In this document: positions 42,205 through 53,754 of the stretch, in pieces
How positions within the stretch are numbered: the first letter of the stretch is position 1
Layout: every line of letters starts with the position of its first letter
Assembly: GCA_034231615.1 (NCBI GenBank)
Contig: CM067311.1
Location: forward strand, 24,766,015-24,830,014
DNA: 64,000 nt
Origin: Meghimatium bilineatum
Lineage: Eukaryota; Mollusca; Gastropoda; Stylommatophora; Philomycidae
Direction: 5' to 3'
Made by a program: the position numbers and the translations under genes
The notes under the pieces: model-generated
The model's input: only the letters and a program-made list of their open reading frames with translations
Told to the model about the DNA's origin: nothing
Databases searched by the model: none

Positions 42205-42332
42205 TTGTTTGTTTTTCGTTCGCTCCATTGTAACGGTCACGGATATCCGTGCGATTTCCGCCGGGAGCGTGATTACGTTGTGCCACCGTTATGCGCCTTG
42301 TAGGCCTAGCACATTCGATTTCGGCATGCCTT
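42205..42332 (-). repeat. SINE-like sub-family F
   Basis: ttccgccgggagcgtgatta, cgttgtgccaccgttatgcg, ccttgtaggcctagcacatt and cgatttcggcatgcc align with 22722-22845. Confidence 0.65.
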
Positions 42333-42339
42333 GACAATT

Positions 42340-43440
42340 CGGGTGGGCTACCCTTAGCCTGTGACAGCCTCTATATCTGTCTCCAGGCACGCGTAGTGAC
42401 GACTCTTCGCCCAGACAATTTTTGCTCTCGTCTGACTCGCACGAGGTGTTTCACTGTCTATGAACTTGCCTCGTGTAATTGGACGTACTGTGCCTGTGCC
42501 CATTGGGTAGTGAACCGTTTCTCATCCATGAGCCTGGTTCCTTAAGGGGAAGAACTCAACAGAGGAGTTGGACCCTGGCTCTTTCGCCCTCTTAGCCGAG
42601 GTTTCATTCATCGACATCGTGTACCCTTTGTCCAAGTTCGAGTCTCACACCACGCGTTTGAGAGCAAGGCGTTCTCGAGCTGAGCGTCCTTGTCCCAATA
42701 GCGCCTGAACCCATTAGGTACTGAACCCTTTTCTCTCTTCAAGTGTATTTCCGGTGTAGGAAAACCTGACAGTAGAGTTGGGCCAGGGCTAAATCGTTGT
42801 CCCATTTGTGTCTGAGCCCATCGGGTACGGAACCCTTTCTCTACGCGAGCATATTTCCGGTTTAGGAAGGCTCGACATTAGAGTTGGATTAGGTCTTCTT
42901 GCTTTACCAAACGCCAATGAATGGGTCTGGGTCTCTGCCTGTAAGGAGCACAGGTAACTAGAAGCTCGACTCGAGCTGACGGAGCTTGTAGTTCCCCTTT
43001 CTAGGGACTTTTCACTTTCTATTTGCAGTTCGCGCTGCCCTCTAGCGCTGTTCTGCCCTTTCATTGTTTCATTGTACTCGGTATGAAATCTATTTGTCTC
43101 TCGCCATGCATCTACCTTTACTTGCATTTTACAATTGCCGCCCCTCCAATGTTCGGACTGGACTGACTAGCTTCACTGTATGTCGACAGTGTCGCTATAT
43201 GTGGTGATGCTGGTGGTGTCGGAGATATTGTCTGTCTCTTGTGCAGGCAAATTTCTTTCCATCTGCTACCTCCACATTCTCGGACACGATCCCCAAATGA
43301 TTTGGCCAGAATCAGCTCGAGCTGCTGTATTTCTGTTTCCAGGGTGCACCGCGTGGAGGTACATTTGGGATCTTGGTTATCTGCTAACCCTGGGTCCGCC
43401 TAGAGCAATGCGTTCCCTTTGCACCCCATGTGTTTAATAA
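42340..43440 (-). pseudogene. GC-richer coding-like block with three degenerate ~110-bp repeats
   Basis: This 1.1-kb block is clearly more GC-rich than its surroundings. On the minus strand, broken frames include ETEIQQLELILAKSFGDRV, KVDAWRETNRFHTEYNETMK and QRELQIESEKSLERGTTSSV, suggesting a coiled-coil or gag-like protein. Further on, three repeats share NPTLMSSLPKPEI / GPTLLSGFPTPEIH and VPNGF / YPMGSD-type ends. No zinc knuckle, protease or RT is seen. It may be a decayed gag or ORF1 of an unidentified element, or a host pseudogene. The function is unknown. Confidence 0.35.
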
Positions 43441-43985
43441 TGTGTCTGATATAACCGTATTGTTTTAACATTAGCGGTTGAAAGTGAAAGTACCTGACCA
43501 TAAGAGGAAATTTTTTTTTAAAACTTCGAACGACTATTTCTGTAAGATTAAAAATGGAATGATGTCAATATTCTCAACATCATTACGTTCGAAGGCTAAT
43601 CCCTTGCTCTCATATGTTTGAAAGATTAGTATGCACACGGCTATGCACTGCTAATGTCTATGCGTAAGTCTATGAACTGTTAATGTCTATTTTATGAGTA
43701 TATATTTACCCCGATTCACACATACGAAAGTTGTCTATGACCTGCTAATATATTTGTTATAAGGCAATGGTGTTTACATTTTTAGTGACAACTACATCCC
43801 ATACAGGGAGAGAGAATATCGCAGTGATTGCTTCGTTAAATGTTTAGTACTTCAAAGAAGATTCATATTTTTATGCAACCTGGATTTTCATTATGATTTG
43901 TCGAGCACACTTCTGAAGTTTTACTTTTTAAACTTGTATATTTTTTATCTTTAAATTCTGGTCACCATTTTCTATCTATGTATTG
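43441..43985. other. no recognised feature
   Basis: AT-rich sequence, no frames or repeats of note. Confidence 0.5.
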
Positions 43986-43989
43986 TCTT

Positions 43990-44280
43990 TTTCTCTGCTT
44001 TTGCTGTTTGGCTTCGCAGGATTGAATGACGATCGATTTCAGGGCTATGGCACGTTTGGTTTCTTGATGTACAGTAATATATGACGTTTGAAAACGTTAG
44101 TAACTCCTTTAATCCACCTTCTTCTTTATCTTCCTCGGTCGCTTGGTGTTTCCTATCTTATGTTCTATGTTCTTACTGCTGGTCAATATAGGTTCATTCT
44201 CATTGTGGCCGAATCATTTCAGTCTTTGTTTTTCAATATATTTGACCACTGACGTTGTTCCAACTATTCTTTTCTTCTTT
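43990..44280 (-). mobile_element. highly decayed LINE C-terminal fragment
   Basis: The minus strand gives VVKYIEKQRLK, FGHNENEP, KIGNTKRPRKIKKKVD and similar blocks in the order of a LINE tail (QLKWFGH ... RPRGRPKKTW). Stops interrupt it several times. Assigned on block order only. Confidence 0.5.
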
Positions 44281-44627
44281 AACTAGTATACATGTCTGAC
44301 ATTACTAAAACAATGTTGGTATCAGGATTGAAATTATGATTTGTCTTTGTTTTCCATCGTGATAGATGTGTGTTTTAAGATTGGTTTTAAGTTCATAATT
44401 TACAATGTAAGCTTTCTTTTTTGTTCTTTACTTAGTGTCAATATTGTTAAAAAAAATGTTTATTTGATAATCATTTACGATCTGCCTTTGGTTTGCATTT
44501 TGGTTGTATGTTGGTCGCTAGAAATTAAACTACATGTATTGTATAGTGCCTTCACAAATTCGTGATCTTTCAAATATTCTATATCTACAAATATGAAACT
44601 GAAAGTGACGAATCTTAATTTGATTAA

Positions 44628-44800
44628 ACTGCGCTCTAGAATTCCTGCAGATTAATAGGATATACTCCGGAGAAAGGAATGTGTTGTATCATTGTTTATA
44701 GCTTAGCTGCAACTTTCAGCCTGATACCTCCGACTACAGCATTGCTTCTTGGTAACTTTAACCTTCTATTGGATGGGACAGCCAGCTCCACCCCCATAAT
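44628..44800 (-). repeat. (GAA)n-tailed SINE-like family, diverged
   Basis: attcctgcagattaatagga, tatactccggagaaaggaat, gtgttgtatcattgtttata and gatgggacagccagctccac keep the family order, without a (CTT)n edge. Confidence 0.7.
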
Positions 44801-45552
44801 TTTTATGCGCTTCTTCTGCATCGCAGGTAGCATTGCTGCTATTAATTGTTCCTATTTCTACCGCGGCAACATAAATGAGTTAAAAATTCTATAACTCAAT
44901 ACAAATTTCACTGAAATCGAACACATTTTAGTCGGAAGCTGTAATGAAATTAAACCATCTATGTTTTACGTGGGTTGGAACAGACAGTTTTTATTTATGC
45001 TTATTAACTATGTACAAAAAATGTCATATAATGTGGACATACAATTGAATCTTTTACATTAACTTGAGGTGATAATTTGGTGTGCAATACTGAAAATGCG
45101 TATTTGAATGTAATTTTTTGGCACAATTTGTTTGACGTATATCCTACTAACATATCCCTCCAGAAAAGAATTAAATTTAAAAAAATCTCTCCAATTGAAC
45201 AAATTTATGGGTTTATGGATTAGAATGAAATATCAAATTTTCAGACAGAAGGAACCTATTTATTTACTATGTAACCAAGAAAAAGTTTTCTAAACAAAAA
45301 AAGGAACTAATAAAGGAGTGCATAAGAAATAACATAATCATGTAGACATCCCTAATCTAAATAATTTGGTAGGAAAAAAATGTTAATAATGAATTATTTC
45401 AAAGTTGCTAACTAAATCCAAAATAAAACTATAAATTCACCTATCCCCGAACGTTGATTTTGATACAACCCATGGGATTACATGATTTTGAGTTGAAAGG
45501 GACGTGCATTCTTTAATCCGTAACTCAAAGTCAAAAGTCAAAGTATGTGTAA
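44801..45552. other. no recognised feature
   Basis: AT-rich sequence, no supported feature. Confidence 0.5.
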
Positions 45553-45554
45553 TT

Positions 45555-45850
45555 ATATCATCGTCGTCATCATCAAACCTAGTGTGGAGAATCCTAATTC
45601 TGTCCAGTCTTTAGTATAATCAATGCATACTTTCCTGTGACATCCTCTTCTTTTTCCTTTACCATCAACTGCTCGCTTCAAGATAGTATTGGAAAGAGAA
45701 TCTTGCCTCATCATGTGACCAAACCACACAAGTTTGCGACAATTCACCACTGCCATGAGATGTTCTTGTTGTCGTGCAAGTATTAATTTTGCTTCGTGTT
45801 GGTTTTGTCTTGCCGTTATACCACAGGCATGTAGATATTCAAACACGTTA
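45555..45850 (-). mobile_element. RTE-like LINE 3' end
   Basis: One minus frame reads EHLMAVVNCRKLVWFGHMMR, QDSLSNTILKRAVDGKGKRR and CHRKVCIDYTKDWTEL. This is the conserved C-terminus (KLxWFGHxxRxDSLSxTIL ... W). It is still open for 97 codons. The catalytic part is missing. Confidence 0.85.
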
Positions 45851-46004
45851 CGAAGTCACAAAAACAGTCGGTGACAACAACGGTGCCGGTTTTTCTCGGC
45901 ACGTGAACACATTTCCACTAGTATAGCTAGAGACTGTATGGGACTCGTGTATATCAAGTTCGTCTACAGGATAGTCTTGCGTGCTGTTCTCACAAAGCCT
46001 CACT

Positions 46005-46285
46005 TATCATAGAGTATCCGACTGTGTTCGTGCCTTTCATTAGCTAGTGATACAAGACCTTCGTTACTGCATATTTTCCTGTGAAGGAGTGCAAGGATGC
46101 TTTCTATGTGCTGTGGAAATAATGGCCGTTTTGCCATAGCTGATACCGCGACATGTACAGGAAAAATTTGGATTTGTACCTCCGAAAAAACCTGTCCTAA
46201 CCGTGAATTGAACCCGGGACCACAATGGTCTGAGAACGGCGTTCTAACCACACACAGCCATAGTGATACAGAATATAAGCAGATC
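46005..46285 (-). mobile_element. tRNA-derived SINE (family D)
   Basis: The minus strand starts ctatggctgtgtgtggttag (A-box region), has a B box cgggttcaattcac, then ggacaggttttttcggaggt, cctgtacatgtcgcggtatc and ggcaaaacggccattatttc. It is the best preserved of three copies (13375, 14285). The tail ends near gaaaggcacgaacac. Confidence 0.8.
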
Positions 46286-46289
46286 AACC

Positions 46290-47130
46290 AATGACTATTT
46301 TCTGCCCCAGAACATGAAGACTATCAATGAAAGATAATCTAGAGGGCACGGGATCAGGCTCGTAAATAAATGTGGTGGCTGTGATTGTTAACCCCCCCCC
46401 CTTCATAGCAAATAGGAACGTGGCCAAAATGCGGACGAAAGCTCAAAAACCCCTTGCTTAGCGATTATTTTGCGAAAGATCATCCAATTTTCGTCAAAAG
46501 GTAGACCTGATTTACTAAAATTAAAGAATGACCTTTTATTTAGGTAAAATCCCCTCACTTAAGAACATATCTAATACTCTGTCCGGGATTAGTTACTTAA
46601 CTCCAGCTCGACGGTCAGAAAACACAGCAAATACAGAAGACCCGGCAAGGTACACAAGAACAACCAAAATGAACCCTTCTTCACATTGCAGTAACCCCTT
46701 AGACAGAATCCAGATGAAAACACCAAACCACACCAGAAAAGTCCTGTTAAGGACTGCCCTAACTAGGCTACAGCATAGTTCCTCACATGACAAATAACAT
46801 GCTACAATTCTTCTATCGATTTTTATAATTTTTCAAGTAGAAGCCACAGATGCAACCCGGCTTTGTAGCACCAACCAGGCAACAATGTCAAAAAAATTAA
46901 AGGTCCTCAGACGATCTGATATAACCAAAAAGAAACTTATTCCTAAGTTGAAAGTAGAGTGTCTCGACCAGATGTGGCAAACTACCAGTAAACAAACAAA
47001 ATAACCAACAGTTATTAGCTGCAGCCAAGATGAATGACGCTAAATGAGATAATCCACGGACATCTAGATATAGCACAGAGCAAACTAAGACGTCACAGTT
47101 AGGGAGGATTTCCTGTTGGATCTGACATTC
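46290..47130. other. no recognised feature
   Basis: Includes an 89-codon plus frame at 46528-46797 (basic and serine/threonine-rich, overlapped by an antisense frame) with no motif, and a short poly-C run at 46391-46400. Confidence 0.4.
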
Positions 47131-47225
47131 TCAACCAATGTACATTTATATAACTAGAAAACAAGTACCTCCAAATTCACAACCAATGTAGATTTATATA
47201 ACTAGAAAACAAGTACCTCCAAATT
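47131..47225. repeat. 48-bp direct duplication
   Basis: aaccaatgtacatttatata, actagaaaacaagtacctcc and aaatt occur twice in tandem, nearly identical. Confidence 0.92.
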
Positions 47226-48050
47226 ATAATTCTTTACACTAATCTGATGCAGCGTCCCTTATCTAGGTATATCCACTATAAGTGACTCTCTGTGAGATCT
47301 GTCCTATGTCTGTATGAACTCTAGAACCATTTAGACTTAGCACGAGTAACAGAAAGGGGTGGGGGTTACTAAAAAGTAGCCACAATTTCAATTTTTAAAT
47401 TAACTCTCACAGAAAATACGAACTTCTCTAGGATAGTTTGTACACTTATCTCACGAAGCGTCAAAAATCTTGACTTATCTAACATTTCTCGTAGTTTCAT
47501 TGGCTGGAGACAGGATGTATATGCAAAGATACAAAAAATCAGTCGCATCAGCCGAGACGAGGGAAAGGGTACAGAGACGTATGAGGGAGCACCTGCTCAT
47601 TTCGCTCATCAGGACCGGGAATCATACTGGTTCAGACCTTGCTGCGTCTCCTTGCGGAGTACCCTGGGCAAAAGAGAAATCTGGCTAAGCCAGCAAGGAT
47701 CGACTGATCTTCATCTGAGGTGGGAACCTGCTGTGGACTTGGAATCATCCAAGAAAGAAACGACTCTTCTTATCTGCAGTTCGTCCCGGGATTAAAAGGA
47801 AGCTTCAGAAAACTTTCGTCAGTCTTTCCGTCATTTTCGCCAAGGCTCAAGTACTTTTCGTCAGTTCCCCGTCCGCACCCAGCGTCGTGATATAACCAAA
47901 AAGTTCTTCTTAGCACTAGGTTCAAAGCGACGTGACTAGGCATCCCGAGATGGCCTAGTCGAATCCAGCACTTAACAAACAAAAGACGAGTGAAGCTGTT
48001 TGAGATCAGCACACATAACTGTTTTGGAAAAAGAACTTGGCAAAATAACA
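47226..48050. other. no recognised gene; balanced composition 47470-47960
   Basis: A 72-codon plus frame (47470-47688) contains MYMQRYKKSVASAETRERVQ and looks helical and basic. The more GC-rich stretch runs to about 47960. No family recognised. Confidence 0.35.
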
Positions 48051-48051
48051 A

Positions 48052-48283
48052 CTATGTTTGGTAAAATGTTATCACATTGTTGAGTAACAGCAATATTTGG
48101 TAAACTGTTATCACATTGTTGCGTAACAACTATGTTTGGTAAAATGTTATCACATTGTTGAGTAACCACTATGTTTGGTAAAATGTTATCACATTGTTGA
48201 GTAACCACTATGTTTGGTAAAATGTTATCACATTGTTGAGTAACCACTATGTTTGGTAAAATGTTATCACATTGTTGAGAATG
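48052..48283. repeat. 39-bp minisatellite, 6 units
   Basis: Six units of tatgtttggtaaaatgttat and cacattgttgagtaaccac. Unit length divisible by three gives a minus frame VVTQQCDNILPNI repeated. Confidence 0.96.
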
Positions 48284-48285
48284 AC

Positions 48286-49239
48286 ATGAGGTTGGCATTT
48301 TAATAAAAATGCAACCCTGAATTTTGAAGCTTGTTAACGTGTTATAATTTCAATGATTACAGTAATACCTCGTAAGTTCAAACTCTACTGAATTAAACTA
48401 TACTTAATTGAATTATACTGAAATTTTAAAACAAAAATATATATTTTCTTGTAACCATTTAGAAAGCGGCAGATCATAATATCGACAATGGCTCTGATGG
48501 CGGGAGTTTGAAAGTCACCGTATTGTGCTAAAGGAGTATCAAGGACGGTAATATATAAGCAACAATACCGTCTCAGGAAGCAATAGCAAACTACTGAGAA
48601 GTATACAATGCCAAGACACTCATGATAATTAAAAGAGAACAAGAAGTAGACCAAGACTACAATGGACACGGGGAATCGAAAACTTTCTGAACATGGCATT
48701 AGCACAGACTGGACATCTTGCACAAAACCTAGAGACTTACAGCGTGGCAGTCAGAACAAATCTTTACATATTTATGTACATGATACATCACATAAATAGA
48801 TAGATTAGGAAAGTTTAAAAAAAAAAATATGTAGGGATCGTTGGTCATTTTTTTCGATAAAATGGGGTCACGATCGTACAAATGTTGTGAACCCGTGATT
48901 GCATCTAACGTCACAGCAAATTGCCGATTGGAGTTTATAAAAAAAGACATCATTGGATGTGTCTGTGCATCATCACACATCACACTTATTCAATCGGTAA
49001 CTTGGGATTTGAACGGAAACTATACACATCTTACAAGATCGGAGAGAATGTAGTGAGAATGTTCTATAGGGAGTAGAAAGTAAGAACATGTTCTAATAGT
49101 TGTTAGAGAGAGAACAATGTACAGTACACACTGGTAGTCCTTCAGCGCATGGAGAACAAATAGAACATCTGCAAAATAATATGGCTTGTATGCATTCCTT
49201 TTACGATCCCAGTAAAATTTGAAGATTTTAGTTTTGTTT
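48286..49239. other. no recognised feature
   Basis: AT-rich sequence. Antisense frames at 48385-48983 have no motif. Confidence 0.45.
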
Positions 49240-49352
49240 CTGAAGTCAGATGTATCAGGACGTAAGGCGCATGCATCGCAGCTAAGCTATAAACCATAAC
49301 ACAATGCATTTTGTTCTCCATGCTACGTTTTGCTAATATACAGAAGAAGAAG
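49240..49352 (+). repeat. (GAA)n-tailed SINE-like family, 3' half
   Basis: gaagtcagatgtatcaggac, gcatgcatcgcagctaagct, ataaaccataacacaatgca, then cagaagaagaag as tail. Confidence 0.65.
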
Positions 49353-49400
49353 ATTTGTTTAAATCCTCAGGAATTGCGAGCGATAAAATCGTATCCTTTT

Positions 49401-49542
49401 TGCAGTGTCGGAAGTTTGCAGTGTCGGAAGTTTGCAGTGTCGAAAGTTTGCAGTGTCGGAAGTTTGCAGTGTCGGAAGTTTGCAGTGTCGGAAGTTTGCA
49501 GTGTCGGAAGTTTGCAGTGTCGGAAGTTTGCAGTGTCGGAAG
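49401..49542. repeat. 16-bp minisatellite, ~9 units
   Basis: gcagtgtcggaagttt repeated almost without change. Confidence 0.97.
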
Positions 49543-49969
49543 GCGTACAAAACCTTGCTCCTCAGTAAATAAGCAGCAGAATGTACTTCATTTTCCTCGG
49601 CGGAAATCACACAAAATTTCGTATTGGTTATCAGAGAGTGAAGGAAGAAGAAGAATAATAGAAATGAAACTTGTTCCTCTTATGTGAAATTAGAAAGGTG
49701 TTTATTTCATACCCAGGAGACTTGAACTCTTGTTGGTACGCAATGATCTAAGAAGTAACCTACACGACAGGATGGAGTCTGTGTGTGTGAAGAATGAGGC
49801 ATGGTTGATCGTTTTGTAAGCTGACTTCCAATTGCATGAAAGACAAAGACAAGTTGGAAGTATTTAATTATGTTTCTCTTCTGACCACACAATTCATATA
49901 ACTGCATGAATCAACAAAGGAACAAATAGATCAAGAAATCACCTACCAGGAAAGGAGACCCTTTTATCA

Positions 49970-50190
49970 AAGCTATTAGGAAAGTCAACCACCAAAGATA
50001 CAGATATAACTATCTCGACAGAGCTGAGCAAGTTATGATTGTCCAGACTAGGACAATACACAGCAGACTAAACAGAAACTTAAATATATTGGTTCAATCA
50101 CCTCCGTGTCAACGTAGGCGGGCAGCACAAACCGCGGAACATATCTTGATAGACTGCATTACACTAAACCAGTTAGGGAAGGAGCACTGA
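49970..50190 (+). mobile_element. RNase H-type LINE C-terminal fragment
   Basis: YNYLDRAEQVMIVQTRTIHS, RLNRNLNIL and AAQTAEHILIDC in one frame resemble the C-terminus after RNase H (FRLRTGHxxLNxHL ... QTAEHILxxC). The first cysteine pair of the zinc pattern is damaged. Confidence 0.7.
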
Positions 50191-50232
50191 CCTCACAGAG
50201 ACGGATCCCCATCAAGGTCAGCACCGTGCAGT

Positions 50233-50665
50233 GGTGATGGGGCTTAGTTCAGCCATCAGGGGCTGGAAACTAAGACTGGTCGGGCAGTCCCAGTCGAGCA
50301 GGACCATAGTCCTGCCCAAGTAAGCAGAGTGCTGAAGACGGAGGCATCCAGCCAAAGGGCGCACAGATAATCAGGATGCCACGCACAAAACACAATGGAA
50401 ACATGTCTGTATCTATAAAAAGTTATGGTGCCTGCCCTGTGGCGGACGTTCAGGCAGGGACGGTGCCGGGCCCTATACCTCGAAAGGGCCCAACCTCAGT
50501 TACTGAAAGTCCTTCTCAATTGCCTCGAAGAGCCAGGAGGCAAGGGAATAGAGCTACTGGCCAAACAATCAAAACTTTATGGGACACTGTATGAACTACA
50601 AAAGACAGTGAGTTTTATTAAGGAGACAGAATTACAGATATAGACATGTTTCAAGTGAACGAAAG
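50233..50665 (+). mobile_element. LINE 5'-end-like repeat with ORF1 start, copy 2
   Basis: gcttagttcagccatcaggg through caggatgccacgcacaaaac matches 16073-16245. Here MPRTKHNGN (50376) is followed by 63 more codons. A second frame reads ALYLERAQPQLLKVLLNCLE and GIELLAKQSKLYGTLYELQK, which looks like the true continuation after a frameshift. The block ends with (gaa)n at 50665-50685. Confidence 0.6.
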
Positions 50666-50724
50666 AAGAAGAAGAAGAAGAAGAAACACAGACGGATATC
50701 CACAAATCGCTGTATTCGAGAAGA

Positions 50725-51160
50725 GGAGCTTTCAAATATAGTAGCATATATATTTTCTTTTTAAAAAAACAGACGTGCTGTGTAGACATTTTAAACTGTA
50801 TAGGAGCCTTGAGAAGCTTTCAGATACAGCAAAATTTCTCCAGAAAACAGGACTTGCTGTGTAGAAATGTTATAATGTATGGGAGCCTTTAGGGGCATTC
50901 GAACACACAGTATTTATCAAGCAAACTGGACTTGTTGTATAGGTATGGTAACGTATATGGGATTATTGAGAAGCTGTTATATACAGCAAAACTTTTCCAG
51001 AAAACCAGACTCGCTTTGTAGATATATTTCACTGTATTGTAGTACACACTGTATACACCCTAACCATAAGGTTTCAAATACAGCAACATGTATCAATAAA
51101 ACCGGAACTGTTGTGTAGATGTGTTAAAATCTATGGAAAACTTTCTGTAGACATTTTAAA
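50725..51160. repeat. degenerate ~85-bp tandem repeats
   Basis: About five units with gagaagctttcagatacagc, aaaatttctccagaaaacag and gacttgctgtgtagaaatgt. Neighbouring units are only loosely alike, so the array is old. Confidence 0.7.
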
Positions 51161-51805
51161 TTGCGAACAAAAAGTAGACTGCGTGTTGTAAATACAAGAA
51201 CAGTTGCAAGATAAGGATGCTCTCATGACTCTCGTTATCTATTCATACAGTTTGTTTACCAATATGATAACATCTATTATATGATAACATCTATTATATG
51301 ATAACATCTATTCAAGCACAGCTAATGTCAACATGATGTATCTATTTGTAAGGTTCTTGTTTTAATAAGAGCATGTATATTCGTATGGTTAGAATTTCAC
51401 CAGAAAACTGTCTATTTCTATGATTGTTGTATCAACAGGAATATATCTATTCTTAAAGTTAGGAAAGAGGAGTTTCCACAGTTTCTGTATCAATAGGAAC
51501 ATATCTATCTATTCTTCAGTTTAGAATGTGAACAGAAAAGTCTTTTTTTCCACGGTTCGTGTTTAAACTGGACAATATCTTCTGCTACATCATTGTTGTC
51601 AGTGACTACTACAAGGTATCGTTGTGGGAAAAATACGGTTTTAGGGTCTAGCCTGCCACGATATTTTTATGGCCGGTCAGATTGATTTCAAAAGTACTAT
51701 ATGCATTGGTCACAGATCGCAAGAATTATTTCTTAGATCTCCAGAGAGACTAATAAACTGTTTTTTGGATGATACCATATGAGAAATTAATATCTCAACT
51801 GAGAT
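51161..51805. repeat. short and degenerate repeats
   Basis: atgataacatctattat occurs three times at 51265-51312. After that, loosely related ~95-bp blocks (tatctattcttaaagttagg ...) run to about 51560. The rest is unremarkable. Confidence 0.5.
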
Positions 51806-52330
51806 TACCGTCATCTGTTCTGGTAAATATAACAGTAGACTTATCAACTGAGAGAACTTTTATCTATTCTGGTAAATAGAACAGTAGACCTATCACCTGA
51901 GATTACTGTCATCTGTTCTGGTAAATAGAACAGTAGACCTATCCCCTGAGATTACTGTCATCTATTCTGGTAAATAGAACAGTAGGCCTATCAACTGAAA
52001 GAACTTTTATCTATTCTGGTAAATAGAACAGTAGACCTATCAACTGAGAGAACTTTTATCTATTCTGGTAAATAGAACAGTAGACTTATCAACTGAGAGA
52101 ACTTTTATCTATTCTGGTAAATAGAACAGTAGACTTATCAACTAAGAGAACTTTTATCTTCTGGTAAATAGAACAGTAGACTTATCAACTGAGAGAACTT
52201 TTATCTATTCTGGTAAATAGAACAGTAGACTTATCAACTGAGAGAACTTTTATCTATTCTGGTAAATAGAACAGTAGACTTATCAACTAAGAGAACTTTT
52301 ATCTATTCTGGTAAATAGAACAGTAGACTT
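51806..52330. repeat. ~49-bp minisatellite, ~10 units
   Basis: Units of gaacttttatctattctggt, aaatagaacagtagacttat and caactgaga. The first few carry a gattactgtcatctgttc variant. Confidence 0.95.
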
Positions 52331-52374
52331 TTTTCTATTTCATGAAAAGTTTGATGACTTAAGTGCAAATACTC

Positions 52375-52512
52375 GTTAAAGAGAGGGTGGGAGGGGGGAA
52401 GGTATGTTTACTCAACTTTTATCTAAATTCCTAGGACTAAAAGTCATGTCCTGATTTCATGGGGTTGCTGTTGAATTCCCCCCCCCCCCCACCAATTATC
52501 TACGGGCTTGGG
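52375..52512. mobile_element. partial copy of the hAT-like MITE family
   Basis: cctaggactaaaagtcatgt, a poly-C run and atctacgggcttg parallel the right half of 61997-62187 (cctaacactaaaaatcatgt ... ctacgggcctg). No left terminus found. Confidence 0.45.
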
Positions 52513-53224
52513 GTGATGTTCATGTAATACATTCAAAGCTGACTCCGAGGATCGAATATGAGAGAATGGGGACCGCAGTGAAAATGTTAGCAAGCTATTA
52601 AACTAATTAGCCTCAGGTGTCGTGCGCAAAGAACATGTTCATTCGCTGGTAATGGATATTGCATTCGGGTAGTTTTACGTGCTAAGTGTTTAGTCCAATC
52701 ATTGAGCTCCGTTTTTTAAGACGGCATTGCGTGCAAAATGTAACAGGCATAATCCGTTCACCGCTTCAAATATCCTGTCAAATTCTTAGTGAAAATTAAG
52801 TTTGGATATGCATAGAGAAAAAATAAAATATATAATACATTTTAACACAGACGTTTAACATTGATTGTTTGTGATTTATTAGTGGACCGCAGAAAGATCT
52901 GAAAATAAGTGAGACACGATAATTATTGGGAATGTTGCCGAAGACTAATGTCTCGACCCATTAGCAGTGATAAAACATTATCAGAACGTTTCGGCGTTCA
53001 CTGGACTTCATCAAGCTGGTAGGATCTAACCACTAATGCTTCATAAACGCTGTCTGCATGAAACAGCGACTATATCTCGGAAACCGATTCGACATTTAAA
53101 ATCAGTGAAGACAGCTAACGGGCTCTGTGACCATAGCTCCTGAAGTATGGGCCACTTCCTGCCCAGAATGTAAAGTCTAGATGCGGGGGAACTGCGCAAA
53201 TGAACCCAACTAGCATGGGTCAAT
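52513..53224. other. no recognised feature
   Basis: Mixed composition. A 66-codon minus frame at 53041-53241 has no motif. Confidence 0.4.
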
Positions 53225-53740
53225 GGGCTGAACAGCGTCATTCAGATAGCGTCGTAGAGCATCAAAGAACACGGTGAGGCAGTAAAGCCCCCTGGTCATC
53301 TTGAACACTTCTACACGCACTCAATCGTCTTGAGTCGTCTTGCTACTGAGACAAAATGTGTGGGGGCGAGAGAGTGAGGCTGACGACATTGCACAACTCT
53401 TCCTACCTTTAATCCAATTTTCATCGCGCAAATCATGGCGTTTCTTCATTCATAACCTAAAAGCTCTGCCCTGCGGTGATACGTGAGTGGCAAGTGTAGA
53501 TACACTGGCAGCTATAGTCACAAATCTACACGTAGGCGGTTCAGGCAAGGTGGTCGTTCTCCAGTGACACTGAGGCACCTGTGAAGTCCAGCAGTCATCT
53601 GGGCGGCTCCGCAGCCCCATTTAGGAATGCACTGCTCACCTCCTTAGCCAGAGGAAGGGGCTAGAAAAGGTGCCCTAATCCTTGCCTACCTCAACACGAC
53701 CCAGGCCAGCTTACCGAGGCAGGTAGGAATTTTTATTCAG
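53225..53740 (+). mobile_element. GC-rich leader-like block of the following LINE
   Basis: This 500-bp, GC-richer stretch (ccagaggaaggggctagaaa, ggtgccctaatccttgccta) precedes the RTE-like LINE without a gap. It resembles a LINE 5' leader with the N-terminal ORF2 missing. That reading is an inference; no motif proves it. Confidence 0.35.
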
Positions 53741-53754
53741 ACAAAAATAACAAG

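Noticed and set aside
46528-46797. 89-codon plus-strand frame as a gene
   Set aside because: Low-complexity composition, an antisense frame over the same bases, and no splice or start context.
46919-47900. LTR pair suggested by gatataaccaaaaag at both places
   Set aside because: Only about 15 bp match well, and there is no TG...CA end, primer site or gag-pol between them.
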